Shown piece after piece: positions 1 to 7,819 of a stretch of DNA of 35,135 bases; positions within the stretch are counted from its first letter, which is position 1, and the number at the start of each line of letters is the position of its first letter. This stretch comes from Acidimicrobiia bacterium (GTDB lineage: Bacteria > Actinomycetota > Acidimicrobiia > Acidimicrobiales > Poriferisodalaceae). A program made the position numbers and the translations under genes. The stretch spans positions 1-35,135 of the forward strand of contig JAJDVQ010000016.1 of the NCBI GenBank assembly GCA_022826045.1. The letters are read 5' to 3'. The notes under the pieces are model-generated. The model had not been told where the DNA came from, did no database searches, and was given only the letters and a program-made list of their open reading frames with translations.

Positions 1-9
1 CCGCCATGA

Positions 10-142
10 AGGCCCTGCTGCCTTGTCGCCACCGCCAGACGCAAGAACCGCAGCAACCTCACCGGCAAGACCAACGGCTGGAAGACCATCCTGAACACAC
101 CGGCCGTCCACTACGGCGACCGCATCGCCGACCACATCCGAT
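10..142 (+). other. Unrecognised C-terminal ORF fragment
   Basis: One frame stays open from just after a stop at 7-9 to a TGA at 140-142. From about position 40 it reads like real protein (RKNRSNLTGKTNGWK, then a segment ending HYGDRIADHIR). No start codon is visible, so it would be the tail of a gene broken at or beyond the window edge. I do not recognise the family; a transposase tail is possible but not shown. From 143 to the recA stop near 340 I see no gene. Confidence 0.2.
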
Positions 143-339
143 GAACACCACCACAGCCGGATACACAAAAAACCGGACAGTCCCGCCTGCTAGAGAAAGC
201 TTCTGCGGTTCTTGGCAGCACGTGGACCAGTTCGTGGACGTGTCGAAGCCTCAGTGTGCGGCCGCCTTTGCAAGTTGATGCCGTCGCACTCCCGAGCCCG
301 CGGCTTGCGGGTCGGTGGCAATTCTGGGCAGATCGGGCG

Positions 340-1425
<1,086 letters not shown>

Positions 1426-1631
1426 GTCGTCCTCCTCGGACTCCCGTTCGGCCGCACCCGGCGTGCGATGCCGTCTTGGAGGCACCGTAGAAGCCGGGTG
1501 TGACAACTCACGGGTGATTTTCTGCCGGTCAGTCTCCTCGGGGCAGCGGCATCGACCAGGGCACCGCGAACCCATGCGCTGGCGACCGTTGCCAGCGTGC
1601 ACTGCACGCCGCAAAAGCGGTCATTTCGAAT
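1426..1631 (-). other. Long 5' leader of recA
   Basis: About 200 bases separate the inferred recA transcription start (near 1631) from its ATG. The recA frame is open through most of this stretch, but its codons do not resemble a RecA N-terminus. I see no separate gene; it is best read as an untranslated leader. Confidence 0.4.
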
Positions 1632-1637
1632 GACAGC

Positions 1638-1667
1638 AATGTAGTTCCGAACGTCAGTTCGTGTCAA
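1638..1667 (-). promoter_or_regulatory. recA promoter with LexA (SOS) box
   Basis: Reading the minus strand, TTGACA (1667-1662) is followed after 18 bases by TACATT (1643-1638), a good sigma70-type promoter. The spacer holds the palindrome CGAACTGACGTTCG at 1661-1648, which matches the actinobacterial SOS box GAAC-N4-GTTC exactly. LexA bound there would cover the space between -35 and -10 and block RNA polymerase. This is direct sequence evidence for SOS control of recA. Confidence 0.85.
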
Positions 1668-1789
1668 GGCCATGCATCCTGCAAGCATCACCGCAACAGG
1701 CCCCAGAAGGCCGCGTCGAATGGCGAAGCCGCAGCCCGAACGGGAGGAAGCGCCGCAGCCAACCCCTGCCCTGGCGGCGGACAGCTTCG

Positions 1790-1815
1790 CAGCCGACACA
1801 AGCAGCCGACACAAG
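1790..1815 (+). repeat. Two-copy 13-bp tandem repeat
   Basis: The unit CAGCCGACACAAG occurs twice head to tail at 1790-1802 and 1803-1815, immediately upstream of the palindromic promoter of the ATPase gene. It may be a binding site or simple slippage; no function is shown. Confidence 0.6.
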
Positions 1816-1817
1816 CA

Positions 1818-1850
1818 TTGAAATAACAGTACTTTGCTGTGTAATTTCAA
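1818..1850 (+). promoter_or_regulatory. Palindromic promoter/operator of the DUF4143 ATPase gene
   Basis: An inverted repeat has outer arms TTGAAAT (1818-1824) and ATTTCAA (1844-1850) and inner arms ACAG and CTGT. A promoter is built into the arms: TTGAAA at 1818-1823, an 18-base spacer and TAATTT at 1842-1847. Six bases later the GTG start at 1854 follows, the geometry of a leaderless transcript. A dimeric repressor on the palindrome would cover the whole promoter. The bound protein is unknown. Confidence 0.6.
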
Positions 1851-1853
1851 GGT

Positions 1854-3020
1854 GTGGACACCCAGCCGATCCCGCGTGCGGCTGCTCCTGTCGTAGAAGC
1901 CGCGCTCGGGCGGAGCCCGGTGGTGGCGCTCATCGGGGCAAGGCAGTGCGGCAAGACAACACTGGCACGGCAATTCGTCGCGGCCGACTCGCCCAACTAC
2001 TTCGATCTCGAGGACCCGCTCAGCCTTGCTCGCCTCGACGAGCCGATGACAGCACTGGGTCCTCTGTCGGGACTGGTGGTCATAGACGAAGTTCAGCGTC
2101 GGCCCGATCTGTTTCCGGTGCTGCGCGTCCTCGCGAACCGCGAGCGCAACCCGGCCAGATTCCTGGTGCTGGGCAGTGCCGGCCCCGAACTGCTCCGTCA
2201 GAGCGCGGAGTCGCTCGCCGGGCGCATCGAGTACCTGGAGCTCGCCGGCTTGCAGGTGGCCGAAGTCGGCGCCGAGAACATGGAGGCGCTGTGGCTGCGC
2301 GGCGGGTTCCCCCGCTCGCTGCTCGCCGACAGCGACGAGAACAGCCTGGCATGGCGAAAGTCGTACATGCAGTCGTTCGTGGAGCGCGACCTGCCGCAGT
2401 TCGGGGCAGGGCTCGCCGCGCCGACCATCCACCGCCTCGTGCACATGCTGGCCCACTGCCACGGCCAAGTCGCCAACCTCCGGGCGCTCGCGACAGCCTT
2501 GAGCATCAGCGAGACCACGGTCCGGCGCTACCTCGACCTGATGGAGCACCTCTTCCTCATACGCCAACTGCGCCCGTGGCATGAGAACCTCAAGAAACGC
2601 CAGGTCAAGCGCCCCAAGCTCTACTTCCGCGACTCCGGACTGTTTCACCACCTCCTCGGGAAAGCCACCATGGACGAACTGCTGACCGACCCCCGGCTCG
2701 GAGCATCCTGGGAGGGCTTCGTCCTCGAGAAGATCCTCGCGGAGGCCCACCCGGATCATGCGTACTTCTGGGCGACCCACGCCGGCGCCGAGCTCGACCT
2801 GCTTCTCTTCATGCGGGGCCGCAGGATCGGCGTGGAGATCAAGAGAATCGATGCACCCCGCCGCACCCCATCCATGACCGCCGCGCTGCGCGACCTCTCG
2901 CTCGACGCTCTCTGGGTGCTCTACCCCGGCCGCCTCCGCTACCCCATCAGCGAGCACATCACCGCCATCCCGGCCAGCGAGCCATTCCCGGCAGACGCAG
3001 CAGCCCAAGACGCCTGCTGA
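1854..3020 (+). CDS. AAA_14/DUF4143 family ATPase
   Basis: The 388-residue product belongs to the widespread ATP-binding proteins with an N-terminal AAA_14 domain and a C-terminal DUF4143 domain whose end resembles a restriction-endonuclease fold. Visible motifs are Walker A GARQCGKTT (residues 28-36), Walker B LVVIDEVQ (about 74-81), a sensor-like LVLGSAGPELL, a middle winged-helix segment (TALSISETTVRRYLDLME), and a C-terminal ELDLLLFMRGRRIGVEIKR with acidic and lysine residues. Its cellular role is not established; the family is common near toxin-antitoxin and other mobile genes, as here. The GTG start is supported by the adjacent -10 element. Length is normal and the gene looks intact, unlike the second copy near 4.9-5.3 kb. 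Confidence 0.88.
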   Translation: MDTQPIPRAAAPVVEAALGRSPVVALIGARQCGKTTLARQFVAADSPNYFDLEDPLSLARLDEPMTALGPLSGLVVIDEVQRRPDLFPVLRVLANRERNPARFLVLGSAGPELLRQSAESLAGRIEYLELAGLQVAEVGAENMEALWLRGGFPRSLLADSDENSLAWRKSYMQSFVERDLPQFGAGLAAPTIHRLVHMLAHCHGQVANLRALATALSISETTVRRYLDLMEHLFLIRQLRPWHENLKKRQVKRPKLYFRDSGLFHHLLGKATMDELLTDPRLGASWEGFVLEKILAEAHPDHAYFWATHAGAELDLLLFMRGRRIGVEIKRIDAPRRTPSMTAALRDLSLDALWVLYPGRLRYPISEHITAIPASEPFPADAAAQDAC

Positions 3021-3029
3021 CACAGAACA

Positions 3030-3335
3030 CAGACCCGGCCGCTGGTGGACCTGCTGATGCGCGCCGGGTGGGTGAAGCGGGTGCCGTTCCTCGCCGATCG
3101 CACTGCGCTGATGGATCAGGCGGTGAACGCGTTCAAGACGAATCTGCCCGATTCGGCGCCGGTGAACTTGGTGCGCGAAGGCAGCGAGGACGGCTGCCTG
3201 GTGCCGCCGCGGGGTGTGTCGGCGCCGTTGAAGTTCGCACGCGAGGGCATCAAGCACGACGGCCTGAGCGGGGCCGAGAAGGACGACTGGGGCAAGCCGA
3301 GTTCGCCTGAGACATCGTCCCGAGCTCGACGGTGA
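3030..3335 (+). pseudogene. Remnant of a type I restriction HsdR (EcoEI-like) with internal deletion
   Basis: The open frame contains two blocks typical of EcoEI-like HsdR helicases. The first is LVDLLMRAGWVKRVPFLADRT through PVNLV, which normally follows the Walker A helix. The second is EDGCLVPPRGV through LKFAREGIKHDGLS, which normally lies well downstream, after the DEAH and TATP motifs. Here they are joined in frame, so the ATPase core between them is missing. No Walker A precedes the first block, and the sequence leaves the family after KDDWG. There is no credible start. This belongs to a different HsdR family from the intact hsdR at 16.4-19.9 kb, so it is the trace of an older, lost system. 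Confidence 0.75.
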
Positions 3336-3352
3336 CGGTGCGCGGTGGGCCG

Positions 3353-3751
3353 TCAGCTCGCTATCAGCAGCGCTGTTTGGGGGTGCAGCGCTGCGAGGCC
3401 GCGGTCGAGTGTTGCCAGACGGCCCCCGAAGTGCCGGGCGAGCGCGGCGAGGTAGGCGTCGGTCACTTGGCGATGCCCGATGACGCCGGCGAGCGTTGTG
3501 GCATCGAAGCCGATCTCCTCTGCCCAGAACACGTGCTGGGGAAGCGACTGCACCTGCTGCAACGCGCCGAACGCGTCGAGCGCGCCGATGCCTTCGCGGA
3601 TCAGAAAACGCAGCAGCGTCCCCTGAGTGATGGGGCAGGTGGCCAGCTCATCGTCGTGGCCGTCGAACCAGGCTCGGGCCAGACGGTGATGGACATGGTC
3701 TTCGACCACGAGCGCGATGAGGACGTTGCCGTCGGCGAGCGCTGCGGTCAT
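3353..3751 (-). CDS. vapC: PIN-domain toxin, VapC family
   Basis: A 132-residue PIN-domain protein, predicted to be a metal-dependent ribonuclease acting as a toxin. The N-terminal ADGNVLIALVV carries the first catalytic Asp, the middle has FLIREG, and the C-terminal half has TDAYLAALA and LATLDRGLAALHP with the other acidic residues. Full length for the family. Its ATG overlaps the stop of the upstream antitoxin by four bases (ATGA, 3748-3751), so the two are translationally coupled. A 23-bp piece of its 3' end is repeated upstream of the antitoxin at 4018-4040. Confidence 0.85.
   Translation of the reverse strand: MTAALADGNVLIALVVEDHVHHRLARAWFDGHDDELATCPITQGTLLRFLIREGIGALDAFGALQQVQSLPQHVFWAEEIGFDATTLAGVIGHRQVTDAYLAALARHFGGRLATLDRGLAALHPQTALLIAS
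3384..3406 (+). repeat. 23-bp direct repeat, copy 1 (inside vapC)
   Basis: Identical to 4018-4040. On the minus strand both copies encode the same residues, DRGLAAL, in frame with the end of a VapC-type toxin. The copies flank the antitoxin gene and most of vapC. Confidence 0.8.
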
Positions 3752-3966
3752 TCGTCTTCGAGGGATCGGACGTCTTCGGCTGTGACGGCCCGCCCGACCC
3801 GCACGGTCGGCAGCCCCGCGGCAGGCGGCGTTGCGGGCGCATCGACCGGGCAGAGCGCCAGCCGGATCAGCTCAGTGACGACTTGGCTCAGCGACTTGCG
3901 CTGCTGGTGCGCCATCTCTCGGGCGAGGGCATGCACATCGGCCGGCAGGTCGATCGTCGTCCGCAT
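3748..3966 (-). CDS. vapB: Ribbon-helix-helix antitoxin, VapB-like
   Basis: A 72-residue protein starting MRTTIDLPADVHALAREMA, a typical ribbon-helix-helix DNA-binding N-terminus, followed by a helix (KSLSQVVTELIRLAL) and a flexible acidic tail ending EDVRSLEDE that would neutralise the toxin. Two ATG codons are adjacent (3969 and 3966). The second lies six bases after TATGAT (3978-3973), suggesting a leaderless message, so it is preferred; the first adds only one Met. The 24-bp palindrome over the start region is the likely autoregulatory operator. It overlaps the toxin gene by four bases. Confidence 0.82.
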   Translation of the reverse strand: MRTTIDLPADVHALAREMAHQQRKSLSQVVTELIRLALCPVDAPATPPAAGLPTVRVGRAVTAEDVRSLEDE

Positions 3967-3968
3967 CA

Positions 3969-3992
3969 TTGCATCATATCATCACGATGCAA
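3969..3992 (-). promoter_or_regulatory. Operator/promoter of the vapBC-like operon
   Basis: A perfect inverted repeat, TTGCATC (3969-3975) and GATGCAA (3986-3992) separated by ten bases, overlaps the -10 hexamer TATGAT (minus strand, 3978-3973) and reaches the first ATG. Ribbon-helix-helix antitoxins usually repress their own operon from such sites. No clear -35 is visible. Confidence 0.65.
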
Positions 3993-4224
3993 CCCGAGCA
4001 GTGGAGAGCCGAGCGAATGCAGCGCTGCGAGGCCGCGGTCAGCCGACTGGCGCAGGGTGGCTGTCACCACCGACCCCAGTCCGGGACTGTCGGGTGTCCT
4101 TCTCTCTGCCTTGCGCAAGGCCCGCGGCCACCAGAGTGGCGCGCAGAACGCTGTCGGGTACGTCAATGGCGCCGAGATCGCAGATCTTGCCCCCGAACTC
4201 GGCTGTGAACTTGATTTCGCTCAT
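3990..4224 (-). pseudogene. Decayed DUF1905-like gene
   Basis: The ATG at 4224 opens a frame reading MSEIKFTAEFGGKICDLGAI then DVPDSVLRA, which resembles the N-terminus of DUF1905 proteins. That frame then loses similarity and stops near 4039. In another minus-strand frame the family-like end SPLLGLHRDD appears near 4000. The order fits a small DUF1905 gene broken by frameshift and local rearrangement, with the 23-bp VapC-like repeat inside it. Recognition rests on short segments only. Confidence 0.4.
4018..4040 (+). repeat. 23-bp direct repeat, copy 2 (upstream of vapB)
   Basis: Second identical copy of the sequence at 3384-3406. It lies within decayed DNA between the operator and the DUF1905-like remnant and may derive from duplication of the vapC tail or from an older toxin gene. 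Confidence 0.8.
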
Positions 4225-4227
4225 TCA

Positions 4228-4728
4228 CTGCCGACGACGGCGACCGGCGACGCCAAGACGGCCGCTCACGGCGGACCGGTCTTTGTGACGAATCGCGGCC
4301 GGCCGACCCATGTGCTGCTCACCTATGAGAACTACCGGCTTCTCGCCGGAGGCAGCGCGTCGCTGGTGGATCTGCTCGGCGCCACGCCCGGCGCAGGCGA
4401 GGTTGATCTGCCCCTGCGGGCTCGCAACGAGCTCGTGGAGCGTCGTGATCGCTCATCGGGGATGGTGCTGCGCCAATGGCTCAACAACGACGTCCATGCG
4501 GCGTTCGAGGGCCGCATCCTCCCGGTCGATGTGGAGGTCGCCCGCACCGCGGCAACCCTGCACATTCCCGACCCCGCTCCTGTGAGCGACGCCCTCATCG
4601 CGGCCACAGCCCTGGTTCACTCGATGAGCGTGGTGACGCGCGACGCCGGCGACTTCAGTCGATTCAACGGCCTGAACGTCATCAATCCGTGGCGCGACGC
4701 CGACGCAGGCGAAGGCGAAGGCGACTGA
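4228..4728 (+). pseudogene. Phd/YefM-like antitoxin fused in frame to a headless FitB/VapC-type PIN toxin
   Basis: The first part (about 4249-4410) is a Phd/YefM-type antitoxin: DAKTAAHGGPVFVTNRGRPT, then HVLLTYENYRLLAGG and SLVDLLGA. It runs without a stop into the C-terminal two thirds of a FitB-like PIN toxin: RNELVERRD, AFEGRILPVDVEVA, SDALIAATALVHSMSVVTRD and NVINPW. The toxin N-terminus with its first catalytic Asp, and the antitoxin stop, are absent, so a deletion joined two genes that would normally overlap. No in-frame start with a ribosome binding site is visible near 4228; the frame is simply open further upstream. Probably inactive as a toxin. Whether the fused antitoxin is still made cannot be judged. 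Confidence 0.7.
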
Positions 4729-4749
4729 GCCTGTCGCAGCCAGCCGAGC

Positions 4750-4884
4750 GTGAGCTTGGTGCTTGATGCGGGGGCGCTGATCGCCCTCGAACGCGACGAG
4801 CAGAGGCTCTGGGAGCGTGTGGAGGATGCTCATCTGACCGGCCGTCCCCCGCTGACCCATGGCGGCGTGGTGGCGCAGGTGTGA
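4750..4884 (+). pseudogene. Truncated VapC-type PIN toxin
   Basis: From a GTG at 4750 the frame reads SLVLDAGALIALERDE, then a segment ending PPLTHGGVVAQV, a PIN toxin N-terminus with its catalytic Asp, and stops at TGA 4882-4884. After the stop the frame continues RGGSGRQ. Since the family usually has VWRGG here, the stop most simply arose from TGG to TGA. Only a few family-like residues remain before the sequence merges into the end of the oppositely oriented ATPase remnant. The product would be 44 residues of an approximately 130-residue protein. No partner antitoxin is seen. Confidence 0.6.
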
Positions 4885-4893
4885 CGGGGCGGC

Positions 4894-5330
4894 TCAGGGC
4901 GCCAGAAGCGCGGCGGGAATGACGGCGATGCCGTCGCGGCGGCGATAGGCGTAGGGACCGGTGGTGATGACGGCTGCATCTGCCAGGCCGGGGCCGATGG
5001 CGCGCTGCAGCCAAGGCAGATGGCGGACGTCATCGTCTGACACGGTGGCTGACAGCGTGGCCTCCACGGCCACCACACGGTCGTCACGCGCACGCACGAT
5101 GAAGTCGATTTCGCGATCGCCTGAGCGACGACGCAGGTGATGCACGGTGGCGCGAGCGCGCTGGGCAAAAACCCGCAAGTTCAGTGCCACAAGCGATTCG
5201 AACAAGCGACCGAGCAGCGGGCGCTGATCGACCGTCAGCGGTGCGGGCACGCTGCCGCGGCGCAGGCCGTCGGCGTCGAGGCCCAGCAATGCCACCGCCA
5301 GAGCCGGAACTGAGAACTTCGCACACCAAG
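4894..5330 (-). pseudogene. C-terminal remnant of a DUF4143 ATPase
   Basis: On the minus strand the segment from about 5330 to the stop at 4894 reads ALAVALLGLDADGLRRG, then LLGRLFESLVALNLRVFAQ, VHHLRRRSGDREIDFIV, VVAVEATLSATVSDDDVRHL and ITTGPYAYRRRDGIAVIPAA. This is the DUF4143 C-terminal half of an AAA_14 ATPase, including the nuclease-like EIDFIV and VEA strand (usually VEVK). The N-terminal ATPase domain is absent: upstream of 5330 the frame is open but meaningless. It is a different lineage from the intact ATPase at 1.9-3.0 kb. Confidence 0.7.
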
Positions 5331-5451
5331 ACAGGCAATCGACACTTCGGGCCAGCGCCGGTTCGCCTTGCGTTGTTGCTGGGGGTGTCAGGAGCGGATG
5401 ACGGGGGCGGCGCACCCCATCGTGTCGCGCGCATGTGGCACGCTGCCACCC

Positions 5452-6339
5452 ATGAGCCCCCCTGCTGAGAAATCCACTGCGATGACCGACAGCGACTTCG
5501 AGCTGCTGGGAATCGAGCGCGACGCGGGTGTCGTGTTCGCCACCATCGACGCTCCGCCGATCAATGTGATGACCCCGGCGCTGTTCCGCGAGCTCGCGAA
5601 GTTCAGCGTTCACGTCGCCGATGACGACTCGGTGCGGGTGGTGGTGCTGCGAAGCGACAACCCGGACTTCTTCATCGCCCACTTCGACGTCACGGCGATT
5701 CTGGGCTACCCGACCGATGGTCCCGCCGAACGGCCCACGGAGCACGTCGGGTTCCACGCCATGTGCGAGACGTACCGCACGATGGGAAAGGCCACCATCG
5801 TCGAGATCGGCGGGCGGGTCGGCGGCGGCGGCAGCGAGCTGTCGATGTCGTGCGACATGCGCTTCGGCGCGCTCGACCGCACGGTCATCAACCAGATGGA
5901 GGTGCCGATCGGCATCCTGCCCGGCGGCACCGGCACGCAGCGGCTCCCCCGCCTGGTCGGGCGCGGCCGCGCCATGGAGGTGATCCTCGGCGGCGTCGAC
6001 ATCGATGCCCGCACGGCTGAACAGTGGGGCTACCTGAACCGGGCGCTGCCCGCCGACGAGCTGCGGCCGTTCGTCACCGAGCTGGCGTACCGCATCGCGA
6101 AGTTCCCGCCCCAAGCCGTCGCGCTGGCCAAGCAAGCCGTCAATGCGGCCGACGAACTTCCCCTCAGGGACGGCATGTTCGAGGAGCGGTACCTCTTCCA
6201 GCGGCTCCTGCGCACGCCCCAGGCGCAGCCCGCCATGGAGCAGTTCATCGAACTGGGCGGCCAGACGCGCGACGGCGAGATGCGGGTCGGCGACCTCGTC
6301 GCCGGCATCAACACCGACGGCGACAGCACAGACAACTGA
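5452..6339 (+). CDS. Enoyl-CoA hydratase/isomerase family protein
   Basis: A crotonase-fold protein of 295 residues. The region VFATIDAPPINVMTPALF is the usual N-terminal strand and helix. The oxyanion-hole segment is atypical (DFFIAHFDVTAIL where many members have SAGADL). The second oxyanion loop and first acid are in GGRVGGGGSELSMSCDMRF (Glu128), and the second acid is in NQMEVPIGILPGGTGTQRL (Glu150), so both glutamates used by hydratases are present. The substrate is unknown. ATG 5452 is used; ATG 5482 is an alternative, and neither has a clear ribosome binding site. The stop is 11 bases from the MFS start, and with the CoA-transferase further on this suggests uptake, activation and beta-oxidation-like breakdown of an organic acid. 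Confidence 0.85.
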   Translation: MSPPAEKSTAMTDSDFELLGIERDAGVVFATIDAPPINVMTPALFRELAKFSVHVADDDSVRVVVLRSDNPDFFIAHFDVTAILGYPTDGPAERPTEHVGFHAMCETYRTMGKATIVEIGGRVGGGGSELSMSCDMRFGALDRTVINQMEVPIGILPGGTGTQRLPRLVGRGRAMEVILGGVDIDARTAEQWGYLNRALPADELRPFVTELAYRIAKFPPQAVALAKQAVNAADELPLRDGMFEERYLFQRLLRTPQAQPAMEQFIELGGQTRDGEMRVGDLVAGINTDGDSTDN

Positions 6340-6350
6340 AGCCCACTCCT

Positions 6351-7706
6351 GTGGCAGATGCCGCTCCCCCGCTCGCGAGCCAGCCTGAGCTGATCGACTC
6401 GTGGCGCGCTTGGCTGGTGGCGGTCGGCGCCGGCCTGTCGTGCGGCGTGGCCTTCGGCACCATCTACACGTTCGGCGCATTCATCGAGTCGATGGCCGAC
6501 GAGTTCGGCACCGGCCAGGGCACGGCATCGATCATGCTGGGCATAGCGACGTTCCTGTTCTTCGGCACCGGGATCGTGTCGGGACCGCTGTTGCACCATC
6601 TCGGCCCTCGTCCGCTGATGGCGGTGGGCGGCCTGCTGTTCTTCGGCGGCTTGGCAGGCACCTCTGCTGTCTCCGAGCTGTGGCAGGGCTACCTCATCTA
6701 CGGGATCGGGTGCGGGTTCGGATCTGGGCTGTTCGTCTCGCCGGTGTTCGCGACATCGACGGCATGGTTCATGAAGCGGCGTGCCATCGCCCTGGGGATA
6801 GTGGCCACCGGCCCCGGCATCGGCACGATGGTGCTGGTACCGCTGGCCGAGCGACTGATCGCAGAGCAGGGTTGGAGGATCGCCTTCCGCTTTCTCGCAC
6901 TCATCGCGCTCGTGACGTTCGCCATCTGCTTCCTCATGCTGCGCCGGCCGCCGGTCACCATGAACTTCGATCCCCGACCCCACGTCCGCCGGGTCACCCG
7001 CACGACGGCGTTCTGGCAGATGGCAGCGGGGGCGTCGCTGTTCTCGATACCGCTCATCGGCTCGCTGGCGGCGCTCATTCCCTTTGCCCGCTCGGTCGGC
7101 ATCTCTGCCACTGCCGCTGCATGGCTGGTGTCGATCATCGGCGCGTCGAGCATCGTCGGACGGATCCTGCTGACCAGCTTCGCTTCGATGCTCGGCTCGG
7201 TGCGGCTGTTCAAGCTCTGCTACGCGACGCTGCCGGTGGCCTACGCCATCTGGCTGCTGGCCGGCGACAGCTACGGGCTGATGGTCGTGTTCGCCTTGGT
7301 GCTGGGCATCGGATACGGCGGCTACGTGGCGCTGATGGGCGACGTCACGCCGCACCTGTTCGGCGTGGCCGGCATCGGCTCGGTCATGGGGAGGCTGTTC
7401 TTCTTCTTCGGCGTGGGCAGCCTGATCGGGCCCCCAGCAATGCTGTTCCTGCAGGAAGCCTCCGGCGGGACAGTGCTGCCGATTGCGCTGGTCACAGCGG
7501 TCGCCACCGTCGGCGCGCTGGTCATCCGCCCGATGACCCGCGATCCGGTGCCGCTGCCATCGCCAGCGGACCCGTCTCCCCCGGCACGACTGCGCGCCCA
7601 AACCGCCACAGCGCCCGAGGGTCCGCCGGTGAAGCGCTTGCCACTGCATCTGTCGCCTCCGAGCGTCTGGCTGCCCGTGCCGACGAGCAGCGACCGCCAA
7701 GGCTGA
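6351..7706 (+). CDS. MFS transporter (OFA/monocarboxylate-like)
   Basis: A 451-residue membrane protein with about twelve hydrophobic segments in the major facilitator arrangement. It opens with WRAWLVAVGAGLSCGVAFGT and has the loop AWFMKRRAIALGIVATGPGIG, which resembles oxalate/formate antiporter and monocarboxylate carriers. The soluble C-terminus after about residue 395 is rich in Pro and Ala and has no recognised domain. GTG 6351 is chosen because it lies 11 bases after the upstream stop and leaves a short cytoplasmic N-terminus; the frame extends further upstream but overlaps the hydratase gene. Substrate is inferred only from context: probably a carboxylic acid fed to the neighbouring CoA enzymes. 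Confidence 0.82.
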   Translation: MADAAPPLASQPELIDSWRAWLVAVGAGLSCGVAFGTIYTFGAFIESMADEFGTGQGTASIMLGIATFLFFGTGIVSGPLLHHLGPRPLMAVGGLLFFGGLAGTSAVSELWQGYLIYGIGCGFGSGLFVSPVFATSTAWFMKRRAIALGIVATGPGIGTMVLVPLAERLIAEQGWRIAFRFLALIALVTFAICFLMLRRPPVTMNFDPRPHVRRVTRTTAFWQMAAGASLFSIPLIGSLAALIPFARSVGISATAAAWLVSIIGASSIVGRILLTSFASMLGSVRLFKLCYATLPVAYAIWLLAGDSYGLMVVFALVLGIGYGGYVALMGDVTPHLFGVAGIGSVMGRLFFFFGVGSLIGPPAMLFLQEASGGTVLPIALVTAVATVGALVIRPMTRDPVPLPSPADPSPPARLRAQTATAPEGPPVKRLPLHLSPPSVWLPVPTSSDRQG

Positions 7707-7819
7707 GGGCGCGCAGGAGGCGCTCCGCGCGCGAACTGCGTGTCCTGCCGGCACCGCGGACCTCGCATCGGCCGCTGAAGGCGGGCAGCGGGCGATGCCC
7801 GGCTCTATCGTCGTGCGCC

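Noticed and set aside
297..311. CCCGC/GCGGG hairpin downstream of recA as a terminator
   Set aside because: The stem is only five base pairs and no T-tract follows on the recA strand.
5331..6480. Upstream extension of the DUF4143 remnant frame across the hydratase gene
   Set aside because: Only the last 145 or so codons resemble the ATPase; the rest is antisense to a real gene, so the gene is truncated rather than long.
6401..7819. Upstream extension of the CoA-transferase frame through the MFS gene
   Set aside because: The extension is the out-of-frame reading of the MFS gene; the family N-terminus begins at GTG 7820.
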